From contig CAZTQN010000018.1 of the NCBI GenBank assembly GCA_964615765.1, positions 14,687 to 78,686 on the forward strand: a DNA stretch of 64,000 nt, given 5' to 3'. The notes under the pieces are model-generated. The model did no database searches. It was not told the origin of the DNA and saw nothing but the letters and a program-made list of their open reading frames with translations. Shown here in pieces: positions 14,701 to 22,036 of the stretch. The position numbers and the translations under genes were made by a program. Origin of the DNA: CAZTQN01 sp964615765 (GTDB lineage: Bacteria > Planctomycetota > Phycisphaerae > Phycisphaerales > UBA1924). How positions within the stretch are numbered: the stretch's first letter is position 1; each line of letters starts with the position of its first letter.

Positions 14701-15867
14701 CTACGGCAGGATGATCATCGCATCGCCGAAGGAGTAGAAGCGGTAGCGCTCGCGGACGGCGTGGGCGTAGATGGCGCGGAGGCGTTCGACGCCGGCGCGG
14801 GGGTCGGTGTCGTCGTGGAGGAGGGCCGCGACCATCGCGAGCAGCGTGGTTTTGGGGAGGTGGAAGTTGGTGATGAGCGCGTCGACGCTGCGCCAGCGCC
14901 AGCCGGGGGTGATGAGCAGGCGCGTGTGCAGGCCGGTGGGCCCGCGGCGGGCGAGGTCGCGCGGGTCGTCGAACGATTCCAGCGTGCGAGCGGCGGTGGT
15001 GCCGACGGCGACGACGCGGCCGCCACCGTCTTTTCCGGCCGCTGCCTTGGCGTGATGGATCGCCTGGATGGCGGGCGGCGGGACGCAGCAGAACTCGGCG
15101 TGCATCGGGTGGTGTTCGACGAACTCGGTCTCGACGGGTTTGAAGGTGCCCATGCCGACGTCGAGGAGGACTTCGGTGCGGTTGACGCCGCGGGCTTCGA
15201 GGCGGTCGAGCAGCGCGGGCGTGAAGTGCAGGCCCGCCGTCGGCGCGGCGACGGAGTAGGAGGTGGCGGCGTGCGCGTACACCGTCTGGTAGTCGGCGGC
15301 GTCGCGGGCGTCCTCGGCTGATTGCTGGCGGGCCTTGCGGGCGGCGAGGATGTACGGCGGGATCGGCGTCAGGCCGACGCGGCTCAGCAGAGTCGGCGCG
15401 TCTTCGCCCAGCGGCTGGTCCGAGCCCGGGCGGCACGGGAGCGCGTGCCACACGCCGTCTTCGCTCAGGCGATCGAGCAGCAGCAGTTCGACGTCGGCGG
15501 GCTGGTCGTCGTGACGCAAAAGCGCGACGCGCACGCCCGGCTTGGCCCGGCGCATCTTGAACAGACACTGCCATCCGGCGGGGCGGGAGTCGGCGGCGGG
15601 GGCGGGGCCGAGGTAGAGGCCTTCGGCGTGCCCGCCGGTGTCGGCGCGCACGCCGCGGAAGCGCGCGGGCAGCACGCGCGTCGCGTTGACGACCAGCAAG
15701 TCGTTTGGTTCGAGCAGTTCGTCGAGGTCGCGGAAGACGCGGTCTTCCAACATGTCCGGGCGCGAGCGACGGATGACCAACAGGCGGGCCGCGTCGCGCG
15801 GCTCGACCGGATGGGTCGCGATCAGGTCCTCGGGGAGTGGGAAGTCGAGATCGCGAACGGCGAGCAT
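14701..15867 (-). CDS. queA: S-adenosylmethionine:tRNA ribosyltransferase-isomerase
   Basis: 388 residues. QueA moves the ribosyl group of SAM to 7-aminomethyl-7-deazaguanine in tRNA, forming epoxyqueuosine. Landmarks: FPLPEDLIATHPVEPRDAAR at the N terminus, VVNATRVLPARFRG, SYSVAAPTAGLHFTPALLD, LDVGMGTFKPVE, and near the end LITNFHLPKTTLLAMVAAL and RYRFYSFGDAMII. ATG 15867 gives the canonical start; upstream in-frame codons encode Pro/Arg-rich sequence without homology. queG, the next enzyme in the pathway, is at 33410-34546, so late queuosine synthesis is represented, though not as one operon. Confidence 0.96.
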   Translation of the reverse strand: MLAVRDLDFPLPEDLIATHPVEPRDAARLLVIRRSRPDMLEDRVFRDLDELLEPNDLLVVNATRVLPARFRGVRADTGGHAEGLYLGPAPAADSRPAGWQCLFKMRRAKPGVRVALLRHDDQPADVELLLLDRLSEDGVWHALPCRPGSDQPLGEDAPTLLSRVGLTPIPPYILAARKARQQSAEDARDAADYQTVYAHAATSYSVAAPTAGLHFTPALLDRLEARGVNRTEVLLDVGMGTFKPVETEFVEHHPMHAEFCCVPPPAIQAIHHAKAAAGKDGGGRVVAVGTTAARTLESFDDPRDLARRGPTGLHTRLLITPGWRWRSVDALITNFHLPKTTLLAMVAALLHDDTDPRAGVERLRAIYAHAVRERYRFYSFGDAMIILP

Positions 15868-16038
15868 GGGCGGTTGAGCGGTGGGCGGGACAGGACGGGC
15901 GGTGTGGTGATTTGGCAACGGTGATGCGGCGGGGCAACGTGCGACCGGCGGGGCCGATCGGGCCCGACGAGCGGCGCGGGCGGGGCGGGCGATGTTATCG
16001 GAGCGGACCCGCGGCGCACGGCTTGCCCCTGTCCCGGC

Positions 16039-16485
16039 GTGTCGATCGGTGCGGTGCAGACTGGGGTGAGCGGCGGCGCGGCGAGTCTCGCGCCGGTGGC
16101 TCGGTGCGCCGTGCCGGCGTTCCACGAACATCTGCACCCGGGGGCGCTGCCGTCGCGCGGGTTGGATGATCGGCGCGCGGGCGACGGGCTTGAGCCGCCG
16201 ACGTTCGCGATGCACCTGCGCGCGGTGAACCTGGCCGAGCGCCGGGCCGAGGCGCGGGGGGAGGCGGGGCAGGTAATGCCGGCGGCGGCGGGAGCTGATC
16301 TGGCGCGGGCGAGCCGTCGCGACGTGTGCGCGTGCGGCGGCGCGGCGGCGGAGGTGCCGGTGATCGCGCCGGCGATTCGGTCAAATCACCCAGTGGTTTC
16401 TCTGGAAGGCGCGTACCCGGTTCGGATGACGGCGTGGCGGGAAGCGCCGGCGCGGCGGGGCGGGGTGCTGGACGTGCTGGGCTGA
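16039..16485 (+). CDS. Doubtful small hypothetical protein
   Basis: 148 codons from a GTG with no visible ribosome site. The translation (beginning MSIGAVQTGVSGGAASLAPV) is Ala/Arg/Gly-rich with short hydrophobic pieces. No family is recognised, and the frame may be open simply because of high GC. It is kept because the N-terminal part does not look like a pure shadow and no other frame explains this stretch. Confidence 0.3.
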   Translation: MSIGAVQTGVSGGAASLAPVARCAVPAFHEHLHPGALPSRGLDDRRAGDGLEPPTFAMHLRAVNLAERRAEARGEAGQVMPAAAGADLARASRRDVCACGGAAAEVPVIAPAIRSNHPVVSLEGAYPVRMTAWREAPARRGGVLDVLG

Positions 16486-16532
16486 ACGCGTGGGCGCATG
16501 AACGGCGCGAAGTGGTGGGGACGGCTCCGAGT

Positions 16533-16563
16533 TTGTGCCGCGCATCCCGCTTGGCTGTATAGT
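16533..16563 (+). promoter_or_regulatory. Possible sigma70-type promoter for the EF-G paralogue
   Basis: TTGTGC (16533-16538) and TATAGT (16558-16563) are separated by 19 bases, about 140 bases upstream of the ATG at 16704. The -10 is good; the spacing is long and the -35 only fair. Confidence 0.35.
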
Positions 16564-16703
16564 GGACGTGTTGCGGCGCGTGCGCGGCTGCCGCGGCCGA
16601 CGGGTGCGTCGGCCGGTTGATGTGACGGCACCGGGACAGCGCAACGGACGGCGTTCTTGCCGGCGACCGCGACGTCTACGCCCTCAAAGGAGGGGCCAAT
16701 CCG

Positions 16704-18779
16704 ATGCCCACGATCAACCCGAGTGATATCCGGAACGTCTGCCTTGTCGGGCCGGCTGGGGCGGGGAAGACCACGCTGACCGAGCGGCTGCTCTTGGCGG
16801 GGGGCGTGATCAAGCGCATGGGCACGGTCGAGGAAGGCACGACCGTCAGCGACTGGTCCGACGCGGAGAAGCACCACAAGCACTCGCTGCAGCCGGGCGT
16901 GGTGCACGTGGAGTTCGACCAGCACCGCGTGAACATTGTGGATACGCCCGGGCTGGCGGACTTTTCGGGGCACGCGATCGCGTGTCTGCCGGCGGTCGAG
17001 ACGGTGGCGGTGGTGATGGACGCGACGCGCGGGATCGACACGGTGACGCGGCGGATGATGCAGGTGGCGGCGGAGCGCGGGCTGCCGCGGATGATCATCA
17101 TCAACAAGATCGATCATCCGGAGGCGGACCTGGAGATGCTCGTGGAGCAGATCCGCGACGCGTTCGGGCCCATGTGCCTGCCGATCAACCTGCCGGCGCC
17201 GGGGCGGGCGGACGTGATCAACGTCTTCGAGCACGACGGGATGGACGCGGCGGGGGACCAGACGGAGTTCTCCAGCGTGCACGACGCGCACAAGCGCATC
17301 GTCGAGCAGGTCATCGAGGTCGATGAAGACCTGACGATGCAGTACCTGGAGCGCGGGGAGGACGGCGGGTTCGACCCGGTGAAGCTGCACGCGGCCTTCG
17401 AGCGGGCGCTGGAGCAGGCCCACCTGGTGCCGATCTGCTTCGTGAGCGCCCGCACGGGGGCGGGTGCGCAGGACCTGCTGCATGTGCTGGCGAGCCTGTG
17501 CCCGGCGCCGACGGAAGTGGCGCCCGTGGAGTTTCTCAAGCGCGATGAGACGGGCGGGAACGAGCGCGACTATCACCCGGACCCGGAGCCGCACCGCCCG
17601 CTGGTGGCGCACGTGTTCAAGGTCGTGCAGGACCCGTTCGTGGGCAAGCTTGGGCTGTTCCGCGTGCACCAGGGGGTGATCCGGCAGAAGCAGGACGTGC
17701 TGCTGGATGATCAGAAGAAGGCCGTGCGCATCGGGCACATGTTCCGCCTGCAGGGCAAGGAGCACGTGGAGGTGCAGGAGCTCGGGCCGGGGGAGATCGG
17801 CGCGGTCGCGAAGATCGACGAGCTGCGGCTGAACACGGTGATTCATGAGAGTCACGACGCCGACGGCGTGCGGGTCAAGCCGCTGCCGATGCCGGTGCCG
17901 ATGTTCGGGCTGGCGATCGAACTGAAGAACCACGCCGACGAGACCAAGTTCAGCGGGATCGTGCACAAGCTGATCGCGGAAGACCCGGGGCTGGTGATCG
18001 AGCGGATCGCGGCGACGAAGCAGACGGTGATGCGCGGGATGGGCGAGCTGCACCTGCGGATCGTGCTGGAGAAGCTTAAGAGCGCCGGGATCGAGATTCT
18101 GACCAGCCCGCCCAAGATCGCGTACAAGGAAACCATCCAGATCAAGGCCAACGGGCACCACCGGCACAAGAAGCAGACGGGCGGGGCGGGGCAGTTCGGC
18201 GAGGTGTACCTGACCGTCGAGCCGCTGCCGCCCGATCACCCGACGGGCTTCGAGTTCATCAACGAGACGGTGGGCGGGTCGATCCCGCGGCAGTTCATGC
18301 CGGCGATCGAGAAGGGCGTGCGCCAGGCGATGAGCGACGGGGCCATCGCGGGGTATCCGATCCGCGGGGTGTGCGTGCGCGTGTACGACGGGAAGTACCA
18401 CGACGTTGACAGCAAGGAAATCGCGTTCGTGACGGCGGGCAAGCGGGCGTTTGTGGACGGCATCCGCAACGCGCGCCCGGCGCTGCTGGAGCCGTATGTC
18501 AGCGTTGAGATCACTGTGCCCAGCCGCTATATGGGCGACATCGCGGGCGACCTGTCCGGCAAGCGCGGGCGGGTGCAGAGCACGGAGATGGCCGGGAGCG
18601 ACACGTGCGTCATCCGGGCGGTGGCGCCGGTGGCGGAGCTGCAGAACTACACCAACCAGCTCAAGAGCGTGACGGGCGGGACGGGGACGTTCACGATGGA
18701 GTACAGCCACGACGAGCAGACGCCGGCCCACATCCAGGCGGAAGTGATGGCGGCGTTCAAGCCGCACGAGGACGACTGA
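16704..18779 (+). CDS. Divergent elongation factor G paralogue (EF-G-like GTPase)
   Basis: 691 residues with the full EF-G domain order: GTPase (G1 GPAGAGKTT, G4 NKID), domain II, domain III (VMRGMGELHLRIVLEKL), domain IV (GGAGQFGEVYLTVEPL, then GGSIPRQFMPAIEKGVRQAM) and domain V (SRYMGDIAGDLSGKRGRVQS). It is not the housekeeping EF-G. The switch I end is KHHKHSL where EF-G has RGITI, and G3 reads DTPGLADF, so the catalytic His of DTPGHVDF is Leu. Related EF-G2/FusA2-type paralogues occur in several phyla, with poorly known roles in elongation, recycling or stress. ATG 16704 follows AAAGGAGG. It is not next to ribosomal protein genes. Confidence 0.9.
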   Translation: MPTINPSDIRNVCLVGPAGAGKTTLTERLLLAGGVIKRMGTVEEGTTVSDWSDAEKHHKHSLQPGVVHVEFDQHRVNIVDTPGLADFSGHAIACLPAVETVAVVMDATRGIDTVTRRMMQVAAERGLPRMIIINKIDHPEADLEMLVEQIRDAFGPMCLPINLPAPGRADVINVFEHDGMDAAGDQTEFSSVHDAHKRIVEQVIEVDEDLTMQYLERGEDGGFDPVKLHAAFERALEQAHLVPICFVSARTGAGAQDLLHVLASLCPAPTEVAPVEFLKRDETGGNERDYHPDPEPHRPLVAHVFKVVQDPFVGKLGLFRVHQGVIRQKQDVLLDDQKKAVRIGHMFRLQGKEHVEVQELGPGEIGAVAKIDELRLNTVIHESHDADGVRVKPLPMPVPMFGLAIELKNHADETKFSGIVHKLIAEDPGLVIERIAATKQTVMRGMGELHLRIVLEKLKSAGIEILTSPPKIAYKETIQIKANGHHRHKKQTGGAGQFGEVYLTVEPLPPDHPTGFEFINETVGGSIPRQFMPAIEKGVRQAMSDGAIAGYPIRGVCVRVYDGKYHDVDSKEIAFVTAGKRAFVDGIRNARPALLEPYVSVEITVPSRYMGDIAGDLSGKRGRVQSTEMAGSDTCVIRAVAPVAELQNYTNQLKSVTGGTGTFTMEYSHDEQTPAHIQAEVMAAFKPHEDD

Positions 18780-18837
18780 GTTTGGGTTGGGGTGGGGGGC
18801 GGGGCGATGGGGCGGGGCGTATCCGGGAGGCCGCATC

Positions 18838-19788
18838 ATGGCGAACGGGAATACTGGGCGTCCGTACCCGCTCTTGGGGGCGATCGCGTATATGGCGCTT
18901 GGGGCGATGTTGACGCTGGGCGTGCAGACGGTGATGCAATCGTCGGCGCGAACGGGACCGCAGACGGCGCAGGCCGCCCCGGCGAACCTGGCGGCGTTTC
19001 ATGAGTCGGTGGCGCGTGGGGACCTGGAGGCGATGCGTCGGCTGCTCGCGACGGGCCCGCCGGGGAGTTTGGACGTGAACGCGGTGATCCCCGGGGACCA
19101 GCCGCAGCGTCAGGGGTTCACGCCGCTGATTCTGGCGGTGTTTGAGGGGAACCTGGCGACGGTGAAGGCGCTGCTGGAAGCCAAGGCGCGGACGGAGATC
19201 CGTGCGGCGGACGGCCGAACGGCGCTGGTGTACGCGGCGGGCTGGGGCGACGCCGGGAAGGTGCGGGCGCTGCTGGACGCCGGGGCCCGGACGGACGCGC
19301 GGGCGAACGACGGGTGGACGGCGTTGATGTTCGCCGCGGCCCGCGGTGAGCCGGCCAGCGTCAAGGCCCTGCTCGACGCCGGCGCGGACGTGAACGCGAC
19401 CAACAAGTGGCGTCAGACGGCGCTGATGACGGCGGCCCGCGCGGGGTCGCTTGAGAAGGTGCAGATGCTGCTGGACGCCGGGGCGACGGTGAACGTCACG
19501 GACATCGAGGGCAACACGGCCCTGTCGATCGCCGCGGCGAGCGAGGTCGACTCGCAGGTGCTCAGCGTGCTTGTCCGGGCGGGCGCGCCGGTTAATGAGG
19601 CGGACCGCGACGGCGTGACGGCGCTGATGAAGGCGGCGGAACGCGGGGATATTGAGCAGGTGAAGGTGCTGCTCGCCGCGGGCGCTGATCGGGCGGCGAA
19701 GGACCTGACGAACAAGTGGACGGCGAAGGAGTGGGCCGCGAAGCGCGACGACGATCGCGGGCGCGCGGTAGCGGCGTTGATGGAATAA
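18838..19788 (+). CDS. Membrane-anchored ankyrin-repeat protein
   Basis: 316 residues. Start ATG 18838 has GGGAGG upstream. One N-terminal hydrophobic segment (LLGAIAYMALGAMLTLGVQT) looks like an uncleaved anchor or signal. From about residue 55 to the end there are about seven ankyrin units with typical pieces such as GFTPLILAVFEGNLATVKAL, DGRTALVYAAGWGDAGKVRA and DGVTALMKAAERGDIEQVKV. Ankyrin stacks bind other proteins; the partner is unknown. It follows the EF-G paralogue by 58 bases and may share its transcript. Confidence 0.9.
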   Translation: MANGNTGRPYPLLGAIAYMALGAMLTLGVQTVMQSSARTGPQTAQAAPANLAAFHESVARGDLEAMRRLLATGPPGSLDVNAVIPGDQPQRQGFTPLILAVFEGNLATVKALLEAKARTEIRAADGRTALVYAAGWGDAGKVRALLDAGARTDARANDGWTALMFAAARGEPASVKALLDAGADVNATNKWRQTALMTAARAGSLEKVQMLLDAGATVNVTDIEGNTALSIAAASEVDSQVLSVLVRAGAPVNEADRDGVTALMKAAERGDIEQVKVLLAAGADRAAKDLTNKWTAKEWAAKRDDDRGRAVAALME

Positions 19789-19848
19789 ACCGGGACTGAG
19801 CCGGGCCCGGGTGGGGGGGCGGAAGGTCTGGCGCCGGGCAAAAAAGAA

Positions 19849-19881
19849 AGCGCTCGCCCGTTGGCGGTGCGGGCGAGCGCT
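19849..19881 (-). terminator. Strong intrinsic terminator, minus strand
   Basis: AGCGCTCGCCCG (19849-19860) and CGGGCGAGCGCT (19870-19881) form a perfect 12-bp stem with a 9-base loop. Reading leftward the stem is followed by a T-rich tract (the + strand has CAAAAAAGAAAG at 19839-19850). This is the best Rho-independent terminator in the window. It ends a leftward transcript, so mraZ or an RNA between. Confidence 0.8.
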
Positions 19882-19980
19882 GAAGGTGTGAAACGCCTGA
19901 TGCCTGGCGGTTTCGGGAGACGGGAAGCGTTGGTTGACCGGGGCGGCTGCGGTGCCGAGTCCATGGCGCCGTTGCGACGA

Positions 19981-20004
19981 TCGCTCCACGTCCGTGTGGA
20001 GCGA
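19981..20004 (-). ncRNA. Candidate CsrA-binding hairpin in a minus-strand transcript
   Basis: On the minus strand TCGCTCCAC, loop ACGGAC, GTGGAGCGA: a perfect 9-bp stem with an ANGGAN hexaloop. ACACGGACGU (complement of 19988-19997) fits [A/U]CANGGANG[U/A] exactly. It lies 100 bases upstream of the terminator at 19849-19881 and 140 bases past the mraZ stop. Whether it belongs to a small RNA or to the mraZ 3' end is not decidable by eye. Confidence 0.4.
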
Positions 20005-20144
20005 CCTGCCCCCGGCGATCAACGCCGAGTCTCGCCGAGCCCGGCGTCCATTGCCTGGGGCCGAGCGGGCGGTTCACGAGAAACACAGTCGGGTTGTCAA
20101 CGCCGAGGCCCGCGTTTCGGCGGGCGGCGGCGCGAACATGGGAT

Positions 20145-20648
20145 TCAATCGGTTCGACCCGGAGTAGCCGGGAAAGCAGCGGGGGGAGTCTGGGTCAGGC
20201 CGCGGCGGCGTGCTTCCACGCGGCGGGCGAGGTCGGGAAGGGCCTGGAAGCGGTCGGGGGTCGTGTCGGACCAGGTCTGACGCGGGCGGATTTCCAGCCG
20301 ATCGCCGGCCCCGACGACGGTCACCTCGTCCGAAAGCCCGGTGAGCTTGCGGTGGTGGGCGGGGATGGTGATGCGGCCGGCGGTGTCCATTTCGAGTCGT
20401 TCGGCGAGGCCGAAGAGCGTGGCTTGCAGTTCGGCGAGGTCTTCGTCCGGGGTGAGGGACATTTCGGATTGACGGGCGAGGGCGGCGAAGGTCGATTCTG
20501 TGTAGAGGCGGAGCAGGCCGGTGGGCCAGGGGATGCAGACCCAGGCGCCGCCGTCTCGGACCGGATCCCACTGGTTGCGGTACTTGGCGGGGATCGCCAA
20601 GCGCTGCTTGCCGTCGATGGCGTGCTCGGATTGACCGGTGAAGAGCAC
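20145..20648 (-). CDS. mraZ: MraZ transcriptional regulator
   Basis: 167 residues. MraZ is a small AbrB-like DNA-binding protein, normally the first gene of the division/cell-wall cluster and repressor of its own promoter. Two MraZ half-domains are visible: GQSEHAIDGKQRLAIPAKYR and LFGLAERLEMDTAGRITIPA, the second with the conserved D-x-x-GRI-x-IP. About 30 basic, Pro-rich residues are added at the C terminus. Start GTG 20648 has no clear ribosome site and follows a C-rich leader. Unusually no rsmH or other dcw gene follows; the transcript instead runs to the terminator at 19849. Confidence 0.93.
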   Translation of the reverse strand: MLFTGQSEHAIDGKQRLAIPAKYRNQWDPVRDGGAWVCIPWPTGLLRLYTESTFAALARQSEMSLTPDEDLAELQATLFGLAERLEMDTAGRITIPAHHRKLTGLSDEVTVVGAGDRLEIRPRQTWSDTTPDRFQALPDLARRVEARRRGLTQTPPAAFPATPGRTD

Positions 20649-20698
20649 GGTGGCGGCCGGGGGAGGGGTGCGGGACGGAGGCGTTTGGGACGGATGGG

Positions 20699-20733
20699 AT
20701 TATCCTCCACTTTGCCCCACCTTGCAACACCCA
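20699..20733 (-). promoter_or_regulatory. mraZ promoter with overlapping TGGGN (MraZ box) repeats
   Basis: On the minus strand, -35 TTGCAA (20722-20727) and -10 GATAAT (20699-20704) are exactly 17 bases apart. The spacer and flank contain TGGGT (20729-20733), TGGGG (20715-20719) and TGGAG (20705-20709); the last two are ten bases apart start to start, as in the repeated TGGGN boxes bound by MraZ in E. coli. Autorepression is the likely purpose. Confidence 0.6.
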
Positions 20734-20904
20734 ATGGGCAACTTCTTGAAAAGTTGTGGTCATCCCCACGTTGTCCAGACGTTTTCCACCGGTCGTGAAT
20801 ATCGCGCAAAGACCGGGCATTTCGCGAGTTGCGAGGTACAGTCCCGGTGTGGGGCGGGGATCTCGTGGGTTTTCCAGATGCGTGGCGTGGGTCGGAATGG
20901 TGAC

Positions 20905-21528
20905 GCAATGGGCCGGGCCCCCGACATCGGGCGGCTGTCGCGCGCCGGGGCGCCACGCGGCGCCGGCGCGGTCACGCCGCGGAACTGGGCGGTGGTGCGG
21001 CCGGAGTGGACGGCGGAGGTTGGCGGCGCGGTGTCCCTGGTTCCGGGCGTGGACGCGGTGCTGGCATCGGCGTTTGAGGGGAAGCGCGCGGGGGTGCTGG
21101 TGCACCGGGTGATGCGGTGCGGGGATGATCCGGTGTGCATCGCGGTGGCGATGCCCAAGGGGCAGCGGACGGCGACGCTGATCCGCGACAGTCACGCGTT
21201 TGCGATCAGCATGGTGGAGCGGGCGTCGCGGCTGATGCAGGAGCGGCTGGGGCCGGGGGGCGAGGGGGACGGGCTGGAGATCTTCCGGACCAGGACGCTG
21301 GCGACGGGGTCGCCGGTGCTGGTGGAGGCGGTGGCGGCGATGGACTGCGAGGTCGTGCGGCATTACGACCTGGACGGGGATCACGAGGTGTACGTGGGGC
21401 AGGTGATCGCGGGGGTGACGCGGCGGGAGCAGGCTCTGCCGGGGCGCGGGGCGGGTGTGGAGGCCGGGGAGCGCGGGGTGGCGGGGCGGCGCGAGAGCCC
21501 GCGGCGGATGCGGGCGGCGAGCGAGTGA
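20905..21528 (+). CDS. Flavin-reductase-like FMN-binding domain protein
   Basis: 207 residues from ATG 20905; ATG 20878 is an alternative and neither has a strong ribosome site. The segment from VLVHRVMRCGDDPVCIAVAM through LIRDSHAFAISMVERASRLM to VLVEAVAAMDCEVVRHYDLD and VGQVIAG follows the flavin-reductase-like split barrel, in which Ser/Phe near DSHAFAISM and the later VGQV strand shape the FMN pocket. The C-terminal ~35 residues are Arg/Gly/Ala-rich. Likely an FMN-binding oxidoreductase or flavin reductase; the partner is unknown. It is divergent from mraZ. Confidence 0.7.
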   Translation, partial: AMGRAPDIGRLSRAGAPRGAGAVTPRNWAVVRPEWTAEVGGAVSLVPGVDAVLASAFEGKRAGVLVHRVMRCGDDPVCIAVAMPKGQRTATLIRDSHAFAISMVERASRLMQERLGPGGEGDGLEIFRTRTLATGSPVLVEAVAAMDCEVVRHYDLDGDHEVYVGQVIAGVTRREQALPGRGAGVEAGERGVAGRRESPRRMRAASE

Positions 21529-21598
21529 TGGGCGCTCAGGGCGGGGCGGCGGGCGCGGCGGGCGCGGCGGGGGCCGGGGGGTTCATACGCTCGGCGGT

Positions 21599-21940
21599 AT
21601 GAACTTCTATCACATGTGGTTCAATCTGAAGAACACGCGGCCGCCTGCGAATGTTGAGTTTGCCGCGGCCGTGGACGCGTACCTGGGGCACTTGCAGAAG
21701 GCGGGGAAGATCGAGGGGTGGAGCCTGTCGCGGCGGAAGTTTGGGTTCGGGCCCGCGGGGCTGGGTGAGTTTCACTGCGTGGTGCGGTGCCGGGATTTGG
21801 CGCAGCTGGATGCGGCGTTCGGGGTGGTGGCGACGCGGGCGGGGGAGGTGGAGCAGCTGCACCACCCGGTGTATTCGGCGGTGACGGACTTCACGTCGGC
21901 GCTGTACCGCGATTTTCCGGATCCGGAGCGGGCGGCGTGA
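21599..21940 (+). CDS. Small uncharacterised conserved protein (DUF6614-like)
   Basis: 113 residues from ATG 21599. The pattern MNFYHMWFNLK, then DAYLGHLQKAGKIEGWSLSR, RKFGFGPAGLGEFHCVVRCR and FTSALYRDFPDPER resembles a short family I recall as DUF6614, with a ferredoxin-like alpha/beta plait feel (two halves: helix, then GEFH strand). No catalytic residues or function are known to me. It lies between the flavin-reductase-like gene and ffh, all rightward. Confidence 0.65.
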   Translation: MNFYHMWFNLKNTRPPANVEFAAAVDAYLGHLQKAGKIEGWSLSRRKFGFGPAGLGEFHCVVRCRDLAQLDAAFGVVATRAGEVEQLHHPVYSAVTDFTSALYRDFPDPERAA

Positions 21941-22036
21941 GGGCCGGGGCGGGACTACTCTCGAAGCGCTGAGCGGGTGTGCGCGTGTGCGGCGGGTCTC
22001 GACGCGCGCGGTGGTTCATGCAGATAGGTAGCCATC

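Larger units (their letters stand above)
15868..16703. other. Long intergenic stretch with one doubtful ORF
   Basis: 836 bases between queA and the EF-G paralogue. The only rightward ORF with some gene-like character is 16039-16485 (listed separately with low confidence). A possible promoter lies at 16533-16563, and an SD (AAAGGAGG, 16686-16693) precedes the ATG at 16704. I see no RNA gene. Confidence 0.5.
19789..20144. other. Gap between ankyrin gene and mraZ holding minus-strand RNA structures
   Basis: 356 bases without a convincing gene. On the minus strand, downstream of mraZ, it carries a 9-bp hairpin with a CsrA-consensus loop (19981-20004) and a strong intrinsic terminator (19849-19881). 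This is either a long mraZ 3' untranslated region or a separate small RNA. Confidence 0.5.

Noticed and set aside
16386..18839. 817-codon minus-strand ORF opposite the EF-G paralogue
   Set aside because: The Arg/His/Leu-rich translation is a shadow of the clear EF-G frame.
20145..20165. tRNA T-loop-like GGTTCGACCC near the mraZ end
   Set aside because: No acceptor, D or anticodon arm can be drawn around it, and most of it is mraZ coding sequence.
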